In this document: one piece after another, positions 48,101-58,488 of the stretch | Layout: every line of letters starts with the position of its first letter | Numbering within the stretch: position 1 is the stretch's first letter | Source: Cristatella mucedo | Taxonomy: Eukaryota > Bryozoa > Phylactolaemata > Cristatellidae | Reading direction: 5' to 3' | Assembly (NCBI GenBank): GCA_009760855.2 | Contig: WPIO01000010.1 | Coordinates: 5,194,001 to 5,258,000, forward strand | Length of the DNA stretch: 64,000 nucleotides | The notes under the pieces: model-generated | What the model saw: the letters and a program-made list of their open reading frames with translations, nothing else | Database searches by the model: none | What the model was told of the DNA's origin: nothing | Translations under genes and position numbers: made by a program

Positions 48101-51100
48101 TTTCCTTATGGCTTGTGTAGGCAGTTTGCAAGTCTGTAATCAAAGTAGGTGTAAAGCCACCTCACCCATTATGACCCAGATGGTGCTGTGACGAACAGCG
48201 CCTGGAAGCCTTCGCTTACTGTGCACTGAGCACGTGGACTCACAGCTCCTGGAAAAGAAAAGCTGATGGCATTCGTTGCTTTTTCTGCATATTGAGCTGC
48301 CTACAGAGGCACCGGCAATAAATGGTGCTCTTGGATTTCAACTGCTGCGATTGCTCTTGGATGTCAGCTATAGGGAAATAGAAAGCCGTGGGCGAGCCAA
48401 TGTGGATGTAGCCTATGTCTGTGTACTCAGCAAACTCGGCTCACGCCAGCAGCCCTCGCAGCGCTGCCCCTCCTCTCTGCGCTGCTTGCCCCCCCCCATA
48501 GCTTCCTGGCACCGAGCGCTGCTATTGCTGGAGGCAGCGCTGTGGCAGGCAACGTGTAGCTTAGGCATTAGCTTAAGCATTATCTTCGACTTGTGTGCAT
48601 GCTTGTGCGAGCATGCACACAATGACTGCCGTCTGTGGCCAGCTGCTTGGCCGTGCCCCCATCCCCCTTTCTTTGTGGACTAAGCGTGAAGCCACTTCGT
48701 TTGTTACACGGGAATAGTTCAACTCACGGGTTGCGGTTGGCGGTTTGTTGCTGGGGCGCACTTACCATTTGGATCTCTAGTACCATAGCAGTGGTTCAGC
48801 GTACGTTTCTGGGTCTGCTTTACTTGTTTGCCCGTTTTGCTTTTCTGATTATGAATATGAATATCAAGAGGGTGAGCTGTGGGACAAGCATTGATAAGTC
48901 TGTTTGGTCGCTGTAGTTCCTATTTGCTATATCTTGCCATGAGCAGCTGGCGGTAACCATTCTCTTGCTCAGTATCACTATCGTAAGCAGTCTGTATGCA
49001 CTGAGGTCACCTCTCTATCTCGCACTGCATTTTATTTTACTCCATGGCGACCATGTAGTTAGCTGATACGGAATGTAGTAATTTTTCTGGCAGTCATTAC
49101 TTGCATGGATGTATAGTATCTCTAAAGCATTTTTTGCGATTTACAGTCGGCTTTAATAGGCTACTTCAACAAGAGCGTGCTAATGTCGAGGCGCTTTCTA
49201 CAGTTCTACTATGCATCTATGCGAGCTGTGGAAAAGGGTAAGCTTCTCTCTTGACTGCTCAATTCTCTAGACCTGCATATTTCTCTGTATTTGTTTATTT
49301 TGCGGATATGTATGTCGCTGATATGTCATCGAACTTAATTAGAATTTAAAATTGAATCGAATGGAAAACTAATTTATTTCTCAATTCAATATTCAATTCA
49401 TTTCAATTATAGTATAATGGCCATCAGTAGGGCAGTCTTACAAGCTAAGCCAGTCGACACATGGTGCCCATCGTCCAAAGCAAAGTTGGAATTTTGTGTG
49501 ATTTTAATTCAGATATGGGCTAGTATACTGATAACTGTAGACCGCCCTAGCACTACTTCTATCTAGCTTAGAAAGTGCTCACAAGTAATACTGGCTGGAG
49601 CATTGCTTTTATGCTGACAGCGCATTTTGGTAATGCTCATTAGCACCACGCTGTTTGCTCGAGCTGTCGTCCCCTTAATTTGGCAATGCTGTCACACCCG
49701 GTGTCTTGTATCACCATTCGTGCCTCTGCAGTATCAATTAACCATCAGTTTAGAGGAAGCTAGTGGCATACATTGTGTGCTGTGCCACCGGTCTCTTGCT
49801 CTGTGCTGGTTGGTGGGGGAGGGCAGGGCATACAGCCTGTTGCTGCTGCCTTTGGGCCCCTTCCAGGGTGGTGCATTTGAATTCGCCTCGCCGGTTGCCA
49901 GTTTCACAGCTCTGGATAATAATAATAATAATGCATTTGATATAGTGCCTTCAGAGAGCTCAATCTCTTTCTAGGCGCTTTACGTTTGCTGCAAAGGAAG
50001 CACGATCTAATATTTAGTTGTAATATGCTGAACAAACAACAAGCATAACTTGGTTAGGGGTGACATGCACATGGTCAGCATGCAAGTATGGTTAGTGGCA
50101 GCATGCACAGGGTCAGCATGCATAAGCACATACAAGAGGGAGATGGAGCTTATCGTGAGAGGCGTAATAATCCACGATCGTATTATGTAATGTTTCTGTT
50201 TGCAAGCGACTGTGCGGTATACTTTGCTCTTCCTATCTGAAGCATGTCTCACGAATTTGCTGGCAAGAAGGGCTTTACTGTGTAGTGCCGTGGTATGCCT
50301 TCCCATTGGCGATAGTGTTTGCCATGCCTGTTCTTACCAAGCAGCCATAGGTCTTGCTATTTTCACCGACGTTTTCCTCGGCTTGAAATATTAGTGGAAC
50401 AAATACTATCACACAGTGTTGGCGGTTCTCGTGATGCGTAGGCTCAGTGCTTCACGGAGAACCAAGTGCTCCTGGGGTCCTCCGTCCTCAGAAATGCTGA
50501 CTTAGAAATAAGTTTCGGGCTTCGGGCTCTGCTGAAGTTGTGTAAAGTCGTCTGCTCGTTTTTTTCTCTATACCTTCTTTAATGTTTTGGAGATTGCTTT
50601 GTATTCTTATTCATTTTTCCCCCAACCCTTGTGACTGCTTATCTTCCATTAGTGTTGGTGCTTTCGTTTGGTTCAGTGATATAATTTTGCCTTTAATAAT
50701 AATAATTGTAATGATAAAACATTTGTGTAGCACTCTGAGAAAACTAAATTTCTTTCAAGGCTCTTTATTAACATGCGATTTTAGGTGGCTTTACTTTGAC
50801 ATGCTACCACTCAACCGAATGGCTCAGTTAAGCCTTGGTGGTGTATCTTAACTTTCTTACACATAATCCATTTACAAGTGTTGCCTTCTCTGATGCATTT
50901 ACGTGGACTAAGATGTCCATCAGTGGACATATCAAATACAGAATGTTAAATTTTTTAAGACTGCTTTCGTATTTAGCAGCAGATTCATTTTGTAGCTCTA
51001 TCTCAGATCACGAAGTACTACTAGAGAGAGTGCAGCCAGCCAATCGTACCTTTGTTATTTGCTATCGTCTAGGCCTCTTGCAATAGCCGGGTATTCCTTA

Positions 51101-54100
51101 GTCTTAGCTGGGGGAGGGGGGAGATAAGTGCTTGTTTTCGACGACCCGGGTCGTGAATTACATTCCAGAGGCATGCAATTCTGTATTACCTATTGCAAGT
51201 GATTTAAATGCTGCTTATTTGCCTATATGAACAAAGCTCTTAAATTCGTAGCTCTAAACTTTCAACATTACTTTAGGGTGGGATGAGAAGCTTCGTGTAG
51301 CTGGATGTGTTTGACCTCTATTCCAAGGACACCGTTGGTATGCGAACCGAAAGCCACATTGGCTTTGAGCGCACTAAAGAAAACTCTTCTGCATAATGCC
51401 TACTTAGTCTTTGTAGCTCTGTGGTGGTACTGACAGGGGAGATACATTATATTACATGCAGAGCAGTCTGATTTCAGAAGAACTACTGGTAGCTTGTTAT
51501 GTGTGCCACTTTTCTTTAGCATGGCTTTGTGCATGTGTAGCATACTGCTAACAGCTACTTCACTTGATTAATGCATCGCTATAGAACGTTTGGTAGTTAA
51601 GCTAGATTGCGAGGCAGCTGTGCCATAGTGTGCATGTCTCAGCTTATTAAAAAATCAACGAGTTATTGATGTGTGCTGGAAGATGGTTCGGTGTACGCTG
51701 CTGTTTATTAGGTGCCGTGCAACTCGTTCGTAGTCCACATTATGTCCCAAGTGCCCTAGTTTGCTCCAACCTGCCCATGCTGCTATTGTGTGTTCTACTG
51801 TTCTGTTCTACTGTACTTGTTAGTGTTCTACTGCTGCTGCCGTTTACACAGGCTAGCGCGTGGGCATGCTTGCAACTTGTATGCCCTTGTGATATGAACG
51901 CAGGTAGTCGAATCTTTAAAACCGTCGTGCGCTTGTAGACTTTCTCCAGCCTGTTAAATTTGGGGTCGTGGTGAACTCTCATGTTGCGGCAGCCTTTCAC
52001 CTGAACCCATCGAATAGTCTATTGTTACTGCGAAGCCTCAATGACTCACTGGTGAGTTGCTGCCATGGGACTTTGCTGTTTGGTCTTGTCGCTCCGTGTG
52101 CTGCCACGGTTCATGTCATTACCACCTGCTTGCACCTGCAAGCTCTGCATCGGCACACGGCACAGCTGTCGTTGTGCAGCTGCTGCTTCATTCTTTCTGC
52201 ATTGGTTCCATCTGGCATTGGATGATGCTGCCAGTTGCATGTGCTCATCAGTGCTGGCCGAACATTCCTAGAACAGCCAGATCGAATTGAAGCCATGCTT
52301 TTGACACTTTCCTGAGTCGTAGCTCGGCTATATGCAAGATTGCCACTTGCTGTTCAGAAGCATGATGAAGTTATGAGTCAGCACTGAATCATAGCTCTAT
52401 GAGCAGCTTGCATTAGCTTTGCGCTGCCAAGTTGGTGCTGCTATGCTGCTGCTTAATCTGAGTGCTTCATACTGTGGCGTGCGAGTGTCGGGTGCATCTG
52501 CTGCCTTTTTTCAAGAGCATACCGTTGACCTTACATTTGCAGCCATATCCGGAGGATGCCAACTTCACTTCGTCTGCCATTGTCGAGTGGGCTTATACCA
52601 ACCGCCAGCCGGTATACGGCCTGAAGCGATACTGTCATGTCCGCTCTGCAGCTTTAGAATGAGCATCTATTTTGCATCTGCTAACTAACTCGGGCTGTCA
52701 CTTCAACTTTGCGAGGCATCCACGCAAACTAGCTACCTTATGAATGACCTCTGTTTCAGCCGACTGTGTCGTGGTACATTCCACCACTTCGCAAAAGCCG
52801 CCAGCTACACGATGTCTTCTCTAAAGGGCCTACGCTTATTGTTTTAACACCCCACGATCCGCTGGGTGGTCTCAACCTTCAGTTCGAGCAGGTATTTAGA
52901 TATGCATGAGCCGTCGTAGCAGGCTGGGGGCACCAGCTGAATGTGTGCATGAATGTTTGTCATAATGCCACCCAAAAGAGAACAGGCAAATGCATGCCAT
53001 CCACCCTTCAGAGACTGAGTGCTTTATTATTAGCACTTGCTAGATTTAGGTTGTGGGCATGCGTTTACTTGGATAAGGTCAGCACAACGAAGATGGTATT
53101 CCCCACTAGTCTTAAAGGGAGATGGGTAAGATGCTAGCTCTCCGCGACTCAGGTCGTAGGTTCGTTTGAGTCCTGAAATGGTCTGTTGTTCATTGCCCTC
53201 TGCAAGTGGTGGTGATAGCCACTAAGGCTTTTCTGCTGCTATATACATGAGGTTATTGATTATTGGTTATTGAATCAGCTTACATTTTAGACTTATTTAT
53301 CTGACTACATGTAGGTCTGCCAGCTTTTGTAATAGCAACACATTTACAACTGGTACACAACTCAGAAACTTGATCTGTCATAAACCTTGCAACTGCCACA
53401 TTCATCACTGTTCACCAATCTGCACCAGCTGCCTATCAAGCAGAGTATCGACTTTAAAATTCTTTCATTTACCTTTGCGTCCCTTCGTTCTCTTGCTCCG
53501 ATGTACCTATTTGATGTTTCACACCATCCGTCGCACCGCCTGCTCTTTTGACTCTGATTGATTACTTGTGCCCCTAACTAACTTCGAATCCCTCGGAGAC
53601 CATACCTTCTGTTACCATGATTCTAAAGCTTGGAACGTGCTACAGCCTGGATACTCGCACTGATGCAGTGAACTTTAAACTTGGGTGTGCTCTTTATGGG
53701 CATGCTTCCATACATCCTGTCTGTGCGCGGAGTTGTAAAGATTCCTTCCAATTATCAAAAAAACTTTAGAAGATTTGTCGTGTTAAGCAAATGCTTGGAC
53801 GCCACTTTAAGAAGTGCCAATATCAAAGACTTCCTCATAGTCTACGCCCGGAAGTCTAGAAAAGCCAGGGCTTCTTTTTTTCATTCGAAAATTGAACTTC
53901 TGCCAGTCGGACCCAAAGTAGATCCATAGGACGGTGAATAATTTGATTGCCAAATCAGAAGGGTCTCACTCCCCAGATATTAACTCCTCGGTCAAGTTTT
54001 CAGCCCTTTTAATTGAATTATCCCCAGCTTCCGAATGATGCCTCAGTTGCAAACCTTCCCAAACTGGTAAGCCCATAGCTGGCCCTTTGCAAAATTCACA

Positions 54101-57100
54101 GCAGCTTCTCTTTTTTCCATAGCTGCTTGTACAGCTCATACATGTCGGTAAGACATGTCGGCTGGGGCCAAGATCACTGGCTGTGTGCCCAATTTCTGCC
54201 GTGTGCTAGGGTGGCAAGAACGTGTCGCACCCTCTTAGATGAATACAGTGTGCAAATGTAACACAAATGGTGTTTATCATATTTAAAGGTAAAAACTTGC
54301 AACAGATTGGCTCTGCTAGTGAGTCTGCGTAGTATTATTATCGTGTGGCATACCTATTGGGGGGAGCACAATAATACTTCTCGTCAGAAATCAGGAACCA
54401 CAACCGACCGTCGAAAACAGTTATCCTGTTGCTAATGGACCATAGACAAATATGCCTACTAGGTTTTTGTGCTCAGAAAACCTTATCAGCAATTTATAGA
54501 CCAAAACAGTGCTTCTTGATAGCCAATGAATCGAAACATTTCTTAGCACTTGCCTTCAAGTTACTGTAGTTCCAACCGATACTGGCTAAGATACATCGAC
54601 CATACTCACGGAGGCCATGTGTGTTGAAACCTTTGGACGTTAGTGTATTGTAATAATAATAGCAATACATTTTTATAGCACCCTCTGAGAACTTAATCTC
54701 TTTCTAGGCACTTTACACTGGTATATATACATGTTGTTGTCTCCTCGACTATATGCCTAAAGCCACCCAGATGTCTAGAGTGCCTGCTGAAAGTTATCCA
54801 GTGTAACATCCACCTGGTTTTCGTGGCATTTGGCATGATGCTTCGTCTGCTGTACACTATGCAACGTGCTGTGTCCACTTTGATTTCTATCGTATGAGCA
54901 CCCTCTATCTGTACATGATCGCATCTAAAAAAATTCCAAGTTTACACGTAATTTATTATTAGCATGACCACTTCTAAACAAATCATAGGTAAAAACCCAG
55001 TTTGTCCTCAGTTGCTGAAATCATCCGGTCATACTAGCAACGACTCTCCTTCAAGACCGTTTGCATTATTGTTGTTATTTTGCTATTCGACAGTCAGCCA
55101 TACATCTTAATCCCATGCAATGTGGCATCGCCTGCTGGGATTTGTTCATTAACTGAGAGTAATTTGCGATAACCGATTGGTCCTTTGCAAAGCTTCAAAG
55201 CTTCTTGACTGCTTTGCTCTTTCATGAGGAAGAGGAGCCAATGACTAGATTGCCTGCTGCTGTACCTGTCGTATATGTACTCACAGCAAAAGAGCCTGTC
55301 GATAAATAGCCGAATGCAGGCTGCACTGCAGTAACACCGTTGCTCATAAACTCTGCCAAGCCATGCCGAAAACATTCGCTAGGCCATCCTTGCTAAGAAT
55401 TAATTAGCCACTGCATTATAGAGGCCTCGAGAATTGACCAATGCCAGATCGCAACATCTGTCCCAAACACCTTGATAGTGCTTTTTTTCTAGCCCCTAGG
55501 CGGTGCCTGTGCCACAAGGGAAACTTCTCATCTTACTGTCCTGCACACGTGCAAAAATTGTGATTGGTTTTGTTTGACCAGCTGTAGCGCCTCGTTCCAG
55601 GGCGTTGCCGATTGACGCATCTGGACGCCCAAAACGCCGTCGGCCTTCGTCTTCTGGCTGCTTGACTGATCGTGCACGCACGAGCGCACGCCGAGTTGTG
55701 TTCTGCAGTCGCTCCTCCATAGCAGTTGCTAGTGTGCTTGTCATTGGTGTGCATAAAAGCTTCAACCTCTTTCAACCTGCTCGAAGTAAGTGCTGCCTGC
55801 TCATCATTTGCAGCTCAGGGAGCTGGCGCTCGAGTATGGCAATTGTGGACTGCCGCCAGGCGTGTCGTCGCGGCTCGAAGTTCTGCTGAACAGATCGGCC
55901 TGGCTGACTCGCGAGGCGGCAGCCACGAAGCAGCGGCAGTCAGCCGCAGCCCTCCGGAGAGGCGGTGGCGGCGACTGCGACGAGGCCCCCTCGCCAGACG
56001 CGTCGCCGCCAGGTGGCGCCGCCAAGGGCAGCCAGCGCTGCTGCTTCTCTCTGAACTCGTCGCTGGTCTGGCCGGTTCCTCTCACTGCTGCGGCTGCCCC
56101 TGCTCTTTCGAGACGCGCTGCAGTCAGCAGCATCACTGAGCTGTGCGTCAGCACTGCCTCCAATGGCGGAAGCAATGGCGACTCAGCCTCGATGCCGGGC
56201 ATCTGCCGTCTGCCGTCGCTTCAGCTGCACGAACCGTGGCTCGGCCACAGCGTCTGTCCGTCGTGCGAGCAGGCCGACGCTTGCGTGCTGAGGCGCGCTG
56301 GTGGCATTACCGGCCCGCTGGACTCAGGCCTCAGCTGGACGATACGGCCGTGCCAGTCGGCAAACACCTTTGGCGCCTCGTCTCCACCAGCTGCCTGCAC
56401 CCCTCCGCCCTGCGCAGAGTGCGGCGGCACAGGCCGCCGTGAGGCTGCCTTGGGCGGCAGCCGGTCGCAGCCGCCGACGGCCACGTCGTCGCGGGGGCGA
56501 CGTCCCACTGACGCGTTCGTGGTCGCCGGTCGGATGGAGGCTATATCCTACGATTGCTACCGCGAGTCTCTGCGAGCAGCGCAGGGCTACGGCAGGCCGG
56601 CATCGGCTGCCGTTGGTGGCTCGCTGTCGCTGCCTCCGCACTCGGCCGGGCTCCGAGGCGCTGCGTGCAGGATTAACAAGACGCTGGGCTTTCTGGCGTT
56701 CGATAGCAAGCTGTATCCAGCGTTTGCACAGACGCTGCTGCCCGGAGGCCGCCAGCTCCACGACGACGGCGGCGCAGCGGCAGCCGTCCTGGTCGACGTG
56801 GCTGACGAGGCCGTGTACGAGCTGGCCGAGAACGTCACCAAAGCTTCGCTGGGTATGGGCTCCTGCTGCTCGCTCGTATCGTAGCGGACAAGCTCCTTTT
56901 TCAGTCCACGGTACGTCCCTGCTCGCACTGTAGCAGCAGCTGCCGAATTTCCGTTCGTCTTTAGCTGACTTCCTGCTGCGCTACTTTGCTGGAGGAGTGA
57001 GCCGTGTGAGCAGGGTGCTCCCTGTGCCGAAGCAATCGCATCATCGGCCTCATCTGGCTCAGCCTGCCGCACCGAGAGCTGCTGCTCGTGACACGGTGCA

Positions 57101-57358
57101 CGTGACAGATTTGACCGGCGATCTTTTTCAGTCTCTCGTTATTGACAATTCGAAAGTATGCCAGCCCATCAGTGGTCTGGCTGCGGCTGCCGTGCATACC
57201 ATTTGTTTTTAACTTGCGTGTCATAATGTTACTGTGTGTTTTAAGGACGTTCTAGTGCTCTATCACTCACCCTTCTGCGGCTTCTGCAAGCTAGTATCGC
57301 ACAGGCTGCTCGTGTTGGCCAGGTACTTCCGTGAAGCGCCTGGATTTGCAGTTATGCG
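44976..57358 (+). CDS. TXNDC11: TXNDC11 orthologue, 11 coding exons, 3' end not reached
   Basis: Thioredoxin domain-containing protein 11, an ER membrane protein of the PDI class; in vertebrates it is known as a DUOX-binding maturation factor. Coding exons: 44976-45109, 45280-45508, 45768-45891, 46059-46165, 49147-49237, 51939-52051, 52543-52611, 52760-52891, 55814-56852, 56965-57155, 57246-57358. All introns are GT-AG and the codon phase carries across each junction, giving 780 residues plus two bases. Domain order is a signal anchor (about residues 27-43), a first thioredoxin domain with degenerate active site APWSAD (98-103) and the family motif VNCWW (127-131), a middle thioredoxin-like region, a long exon of about 346 residues, then a last thioredoxin domain with CGFC (754-757). 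This order and these motifs match vertebrate TXNDC11 as I remember it. The C-terminal half of the last domain and the coiled coil are missing, so further exons must lie to the right of the window or in intron 11. Confidence 0.92.
45280..45508 (+). CDS. TXNDC11: TXNDC11 exon 2: first thioredoxin domain, degenerate active site
   Basis: Residues 45-121. The acceptor is TCGTTTCAG and the donor GTAAAC. The exon encodes the first thioredoxin fold, with RLFVMYYAPWSADS where a catalytic domain would have WCxxC. Both cysteines are absent (Ser101, Asp103 region), so this domain should not be redox-active. The preceding segment FFSASSKVRDLYAG resembles the vertebrate FFS...DLFQG segment. Confidence 0.93.
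45768..45891 (+). CDS. TXNDC11: TXNDC11 exon 3: VNCWW motif
   Basis: Residues 122-162 plus one base. It encodes FVAVNCWWPAGEC, the family signature that follows the degenerate active site, and then YPAFYMYFLGVGSGFFYSG, with the cis-proline position of the thioredoxin fold. The acceptor is TTTTTATAG and the donor GTACGC. It is separated from exon 2 by a 259-bp intron. Confidence 0.93.
46059..46165 (+). CDS. TXNDC11: TXNDC11 exon 4: end of first thioredoxin domain
   Basis: Residues 163-198. It encodes the last helix of the first domain (HLVSFVEKLLYPLKPL), matching the vertebrate FVRRVMKPL helix in character. The acceptor is GCTTTACAG and the donor GTAAGT. The intron after it is the first long one, 2981 bp. 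Confidence 0.88.
46166..49146 (+). other. TXNDC11 intron 4
   Basis: Non-coding intron of 2981 bp. The only recognised insert is a minus-strand LINE 3' end at about 47605-47700. A short direct repeat of the ATATTC...GTAGAGT type is seen near 46628-46700. ORFs at 48276-48683 and 48635-48916 show no family likeness. Confidence 0.75.
47605..47700 (-). mobile_element. LINE 3' tail in intron 4
   Basis: CCTTAGGAGAACTTAATCTCTATCCGAGC with an A/T-rich tail on its left matches the reverse complement of LINE 3' ends. Confidence 0.55.
49147..49237 (+). CDS. TXNDC11: TXNDC11 exon 5
   Basis: Residues 199-228 plus one base. It encodes ALIGYFNKS...RRFLQFYYASMRAVEK, corresponding to the vertebrate segment VLGYF...YLTFF that opens the second thioredoxin-like domain. 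The acceptor is GATTTACAG and the donor GTAAGC. Phase continues from exon 4. Confidence 0.85.
49915..50135 (-). mobile_element. Family-1 LINE 3' UTR in intron 5
   Basis: (AAT)n, then GCATTTGATATAGTGCCTTC, CTTTCTAGGCGCTTTACG and two CAGCATGCA-type repeats, as in the other family-1 3' UTRs. Confidence 0.88.
50695..50770 (-). mobile_element. LINE 3' tail in intron 5
   Basis: (AAT)n, then CATTTGTGTAGCACTCTGAG and CTTTCAAGGCTCTTT, a short 3' end of the family-1 type. Confidence 0.65.
51130..51210 (+). mobile_element. SINE-A head in intron 5
   Basis: GACGACCCGGGTCGTGAATTACATTCC and CTGTATTACCTATTGCAAGTG follow the SINE-A head-to-body order. Confidence 0.6.
51335..51450 (+). mobile_element. Family-2 LINE 3' end in intron 5
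   Basis: GTTGGTATGCGAACCGAAAGCC, CATTGGCTTTGAGCGCACTA and TACTTAGTCTTTGTAGC align in order with the 3' UTR of the minus-strand copy at 13755-13890. Confidence 0.7.
51939..52051 (+). CDS. TXNDC11: TXNDC11 exon 6, 5' boundary uncertain
   Basis: Residues 229-266. It encodes VKFGVVVNSHVAAAF and then SLLLLRSLNDSL, matching the vertebrate VRFGVITN...YLHRHFNTSL. The donor GTGAGT is clear. The acceptor GCTTGTAG keeps phase with exon 5 but has a weak pyrimidine tract. About 25 residues present in vertebrates between this exon and exon 5 are not accounted for, so a small exon of length 3n may lie in the 2.7-kb intron. Confidence 0.78.
52543..52611 (+). CDS. TXNDC11: TXNDC11 exon 7
   Basis: Residues 267-289, 69 bases, phase 0 at both ends. 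It encodes YPEDANFTSSAIVEWAYTN, equivalent to the vertebrate FPREVLNYTAENICKWALEN segment. The acceptor is CATTTGCAG; the donor GTATAC is non-consensus but is the only one that keeps the reading frame with exon 8. Confidence 0.85.
52760..52891 (+). CDS. TXNDC11: TXNDC11 exon 8
   Basis: Residues 290-333, 132 bases, phase 0. It encodes WYIPPLRKSRQL, then FSKGPTLIVLTPHDPL, matching the vertebrate LKKGPALFLFIPFNPL strand. The acceptor is CTGTTTCAG and the donor GTATTT. Intron 8, 2922 bp, carries several transposon fragments. Confidence 0.9.
53115..53300 (+). mobile_element. SINE-A copy in intron 8
   Basis: CGACTCAGGTCGTAGGTTCG (B-box region), CTCTGCAAGTGGTGGTGATAG and a tail with CTGCTGCTATATACATGAGG, then GAATCAGCTTAC. 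A short TTATTGATTATTGG duplication lies in the tail. Confidence 0.82.
53305..53670 (+). mobile_element. Family-1 LINE C-terminal fragment in intron 8
   Basis: It retains LSLTFASLRSLAPMYL-type sequence (53460-53510) and the GDRAF..YAPKAWN region in worn form (53598-53640). It is followed immediately by family-2 sequence. Confidence 0.75.
53690..54010 (+). mobile_element. Family-2 LINE linker fragment in intron 8
   Basis: Nearly collinear with 23120-23420: shared KARASFFHSKI-like coding, then GGTCTCACTCCCCAGATATT, identical in both. Confidence 0.85.
54648..54718 (-). mobile_element. Family-1 LINE 3' tail in intron 8
   Basis: (AAT)n, then TTTATAGCACCCTCTGAGAA and CTTTCTAGGCACTTTACAC. Confidence 0.75.
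55814..56852 (+). CDS. TXNDC11: TXNDC11 exon 9: long GC-rich central exon
   Basis: Residues 334-679 plus one base, a single 1039-base open frame. It starts with LRELALEYGNCG, the equivalent of the vertebrate ITEVALEYNNC, and ends near AACRINKTLGFLAFDSKL and a VDVADEAVYEL strand, which also have vertebrate counterparts. Between them is a variable, Ala/Arg/Ser/Pro-rich section that looks expanded. Cysteine pairs such as CPSC (56254-56265) and CAEC are present; the first corresponds to the vertebrate CELC. The acceptor is CATTTGCAG and the donor GTATGG. Base composition is much more GC-rich than the flanking introns. Confidence 0.92.
56965..57155 (+). CDS. TXNDC11: TXNDC11 exon 10
   Basis: Residues 680-743. 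It encodes a linker, then VHVTDLTGDLFQSLVID, the start of the last thioredoxin domain (vertebrate ITEVTTDTFWEVVL). The acceptor is GTCTTTAG and the donor GTATGC. The introns on both sides are very short, 112 and 90 bp. Confidence 0.9.
57246..57358 (+). CDS. TXNDC11: TXNDC11 exon 11: active-site exon CGFC
   Basis: Residues 744-780 plus two bases. It encodes DVLVLYHSPFCGFCK, the intact CxxC active site of the last thioredoxin domain. CGFC is the same tetrapeptide as in vertebrate TXNDC11; the usual preceding Trp is Phe here. The following RLLVLARYF helix is conserved. The donor is GTAAGG. The next exon, expected to begin with an IDVSxNDLPW-like segment, was not found downstream in the window. 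Confidence 0.93.
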
Positions 57359-57524
57359 GTAAGGACCATCTCTTTCGGCTTCATCATCACCTACACCATT
57401 GTTGCTGCGACCTATTTAATTGGTTTCACGTACACTCGTCAGCCTTCATTGCCCGTACGGTAACCAATATCTAGCACCCAGCTGTTACATTTACTCTGTC
57501 TTGAACCTCTACCTCTAACTTATA

Positions 57525-57845
57525 TAATAGTAATAATAATAATAATAATAACAATACACTTGATAATGCGCCCTCAGGGAACCCAATCTCTTTCTAGGCG
57601 CTTTACATTTGCTGCAAAGGAAGCACGATTTAATATTTAGTGGTAGTATGCTGAACAAACAACAAGCATCACATGGTTAGGGGTGACATGCACAGGGTCA
57701 GCATTCAAGTGTGGTTAGTGGCAGCATGCAAATGTGGTTAGTGGCAGCATGCACAGTGTCAGCACACATAAGCACATAAAAGACGAATCACAGGGACCCA
57801 CTAAAGGCTTTCATAAATAGATGCTTTTTTAACTTCCTTTACATG
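57525..57845 (-). mobile_element. Family-1 LINE 3' end in intron 11
   Basis: (AAT)n at 57526-57550, then CACTTGATAATGCGCCCTCA, CTTTCTAGGCGCTTTACATT and the TGTGGTTAGTGGCAGCATGC repeats, to CCCACTAAAGGC near 57800. Confidence 0.9.
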
Positions 57846-58165
57846 ATCCATCTTGTATGAACATCTAGCAAGTTCATCAGAAGAATTTGGCCGAGGTCGT
57901 CAAGCCTATCCTGGACATCAGAGAAAATAGGCGAGTCGGTTATATGTGGTCACATTTAGTTCATGCAAATTCAGCTGTAGCTAATATAGTCATGTCAGTA
58001 GGTTTTGCTTTAAACTCTAGGTCAGTTCAACCATTTATATTTTAATTGCAAGAATAGAATAACCCTCAGAATTACCACCTGTTGTGTCCCAACATGCATG
58101 TTATTGTTAGGTTTTCTTGTTTTGTAGGGTGGATGCCGAGCTGGTTTGGTCCAGAGGTTAAGGTG
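57846..58165 (+). other. Spacer between facing LINE pieces
   Basis: Unassigned sequence of about 320 bp between oppositely oriented family-1 fragments, within intron 11. Confidence 0.5.
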
Positions 58166-58167
58166 TA

Positions 58168-58448
58168 TACCCCAATACCTCGTACAAACCTCAAATCCTT
58201 TGGAGACCGTGCATTTAGTTCGTATGCTCCCAAAGCCTGGAACTCCCTCCCGACTGCATTGCATCAGAACATCCCCTGACTTGACCACATTTAAAAAGAA
58301 CGTAAAAACACCTATTTAGGACAGCATTTAGTGGGTCCCTGTGAATCGTCCTTCATGTGCTTATGCGTGCTGACACTGTGCATGCTGCGACTAACCAGAT
58401 TTGCATGCTGACCCTGTGCATGTCACCCCTAACCATGTTATTCATGTG

Positions 58449-58488
<40 letters not shown>

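Larger units (their letters stand above)
49238..51938 (+). other. TXNDC11 intron 5
   Basis: Non-coding intron of 2701 bp containing a family-1 LINE 3' UTR on the minus strand (49915-50135), a second short tail of that type (50695-50770), a SINE-A head (51130-51210) and a family-2 LINE 3' end (51335-51450). A small unidentified exon could be hidden here. Confidence 0.7.
52892..55813 (+). other. TXNDC11 intron 8
   Basis: Non-coding intron of 2922 bp. It holds a SINE-A copy (53115-53300), plus-strand family-1 (53305-53670) and family-2 (53690-54010) LINE fragments and a short LINE tail (54648-54718). From 54720 to 55813 nothing was recognised. Confidence 0.75.

Noticed and set aside
49600-49980. 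ORF of 115 codons in TXNDC11 intron 5
   Set aside because: No match to the missing TXNDC11 segment, and its end runs into a LINE (AAT)n tail.
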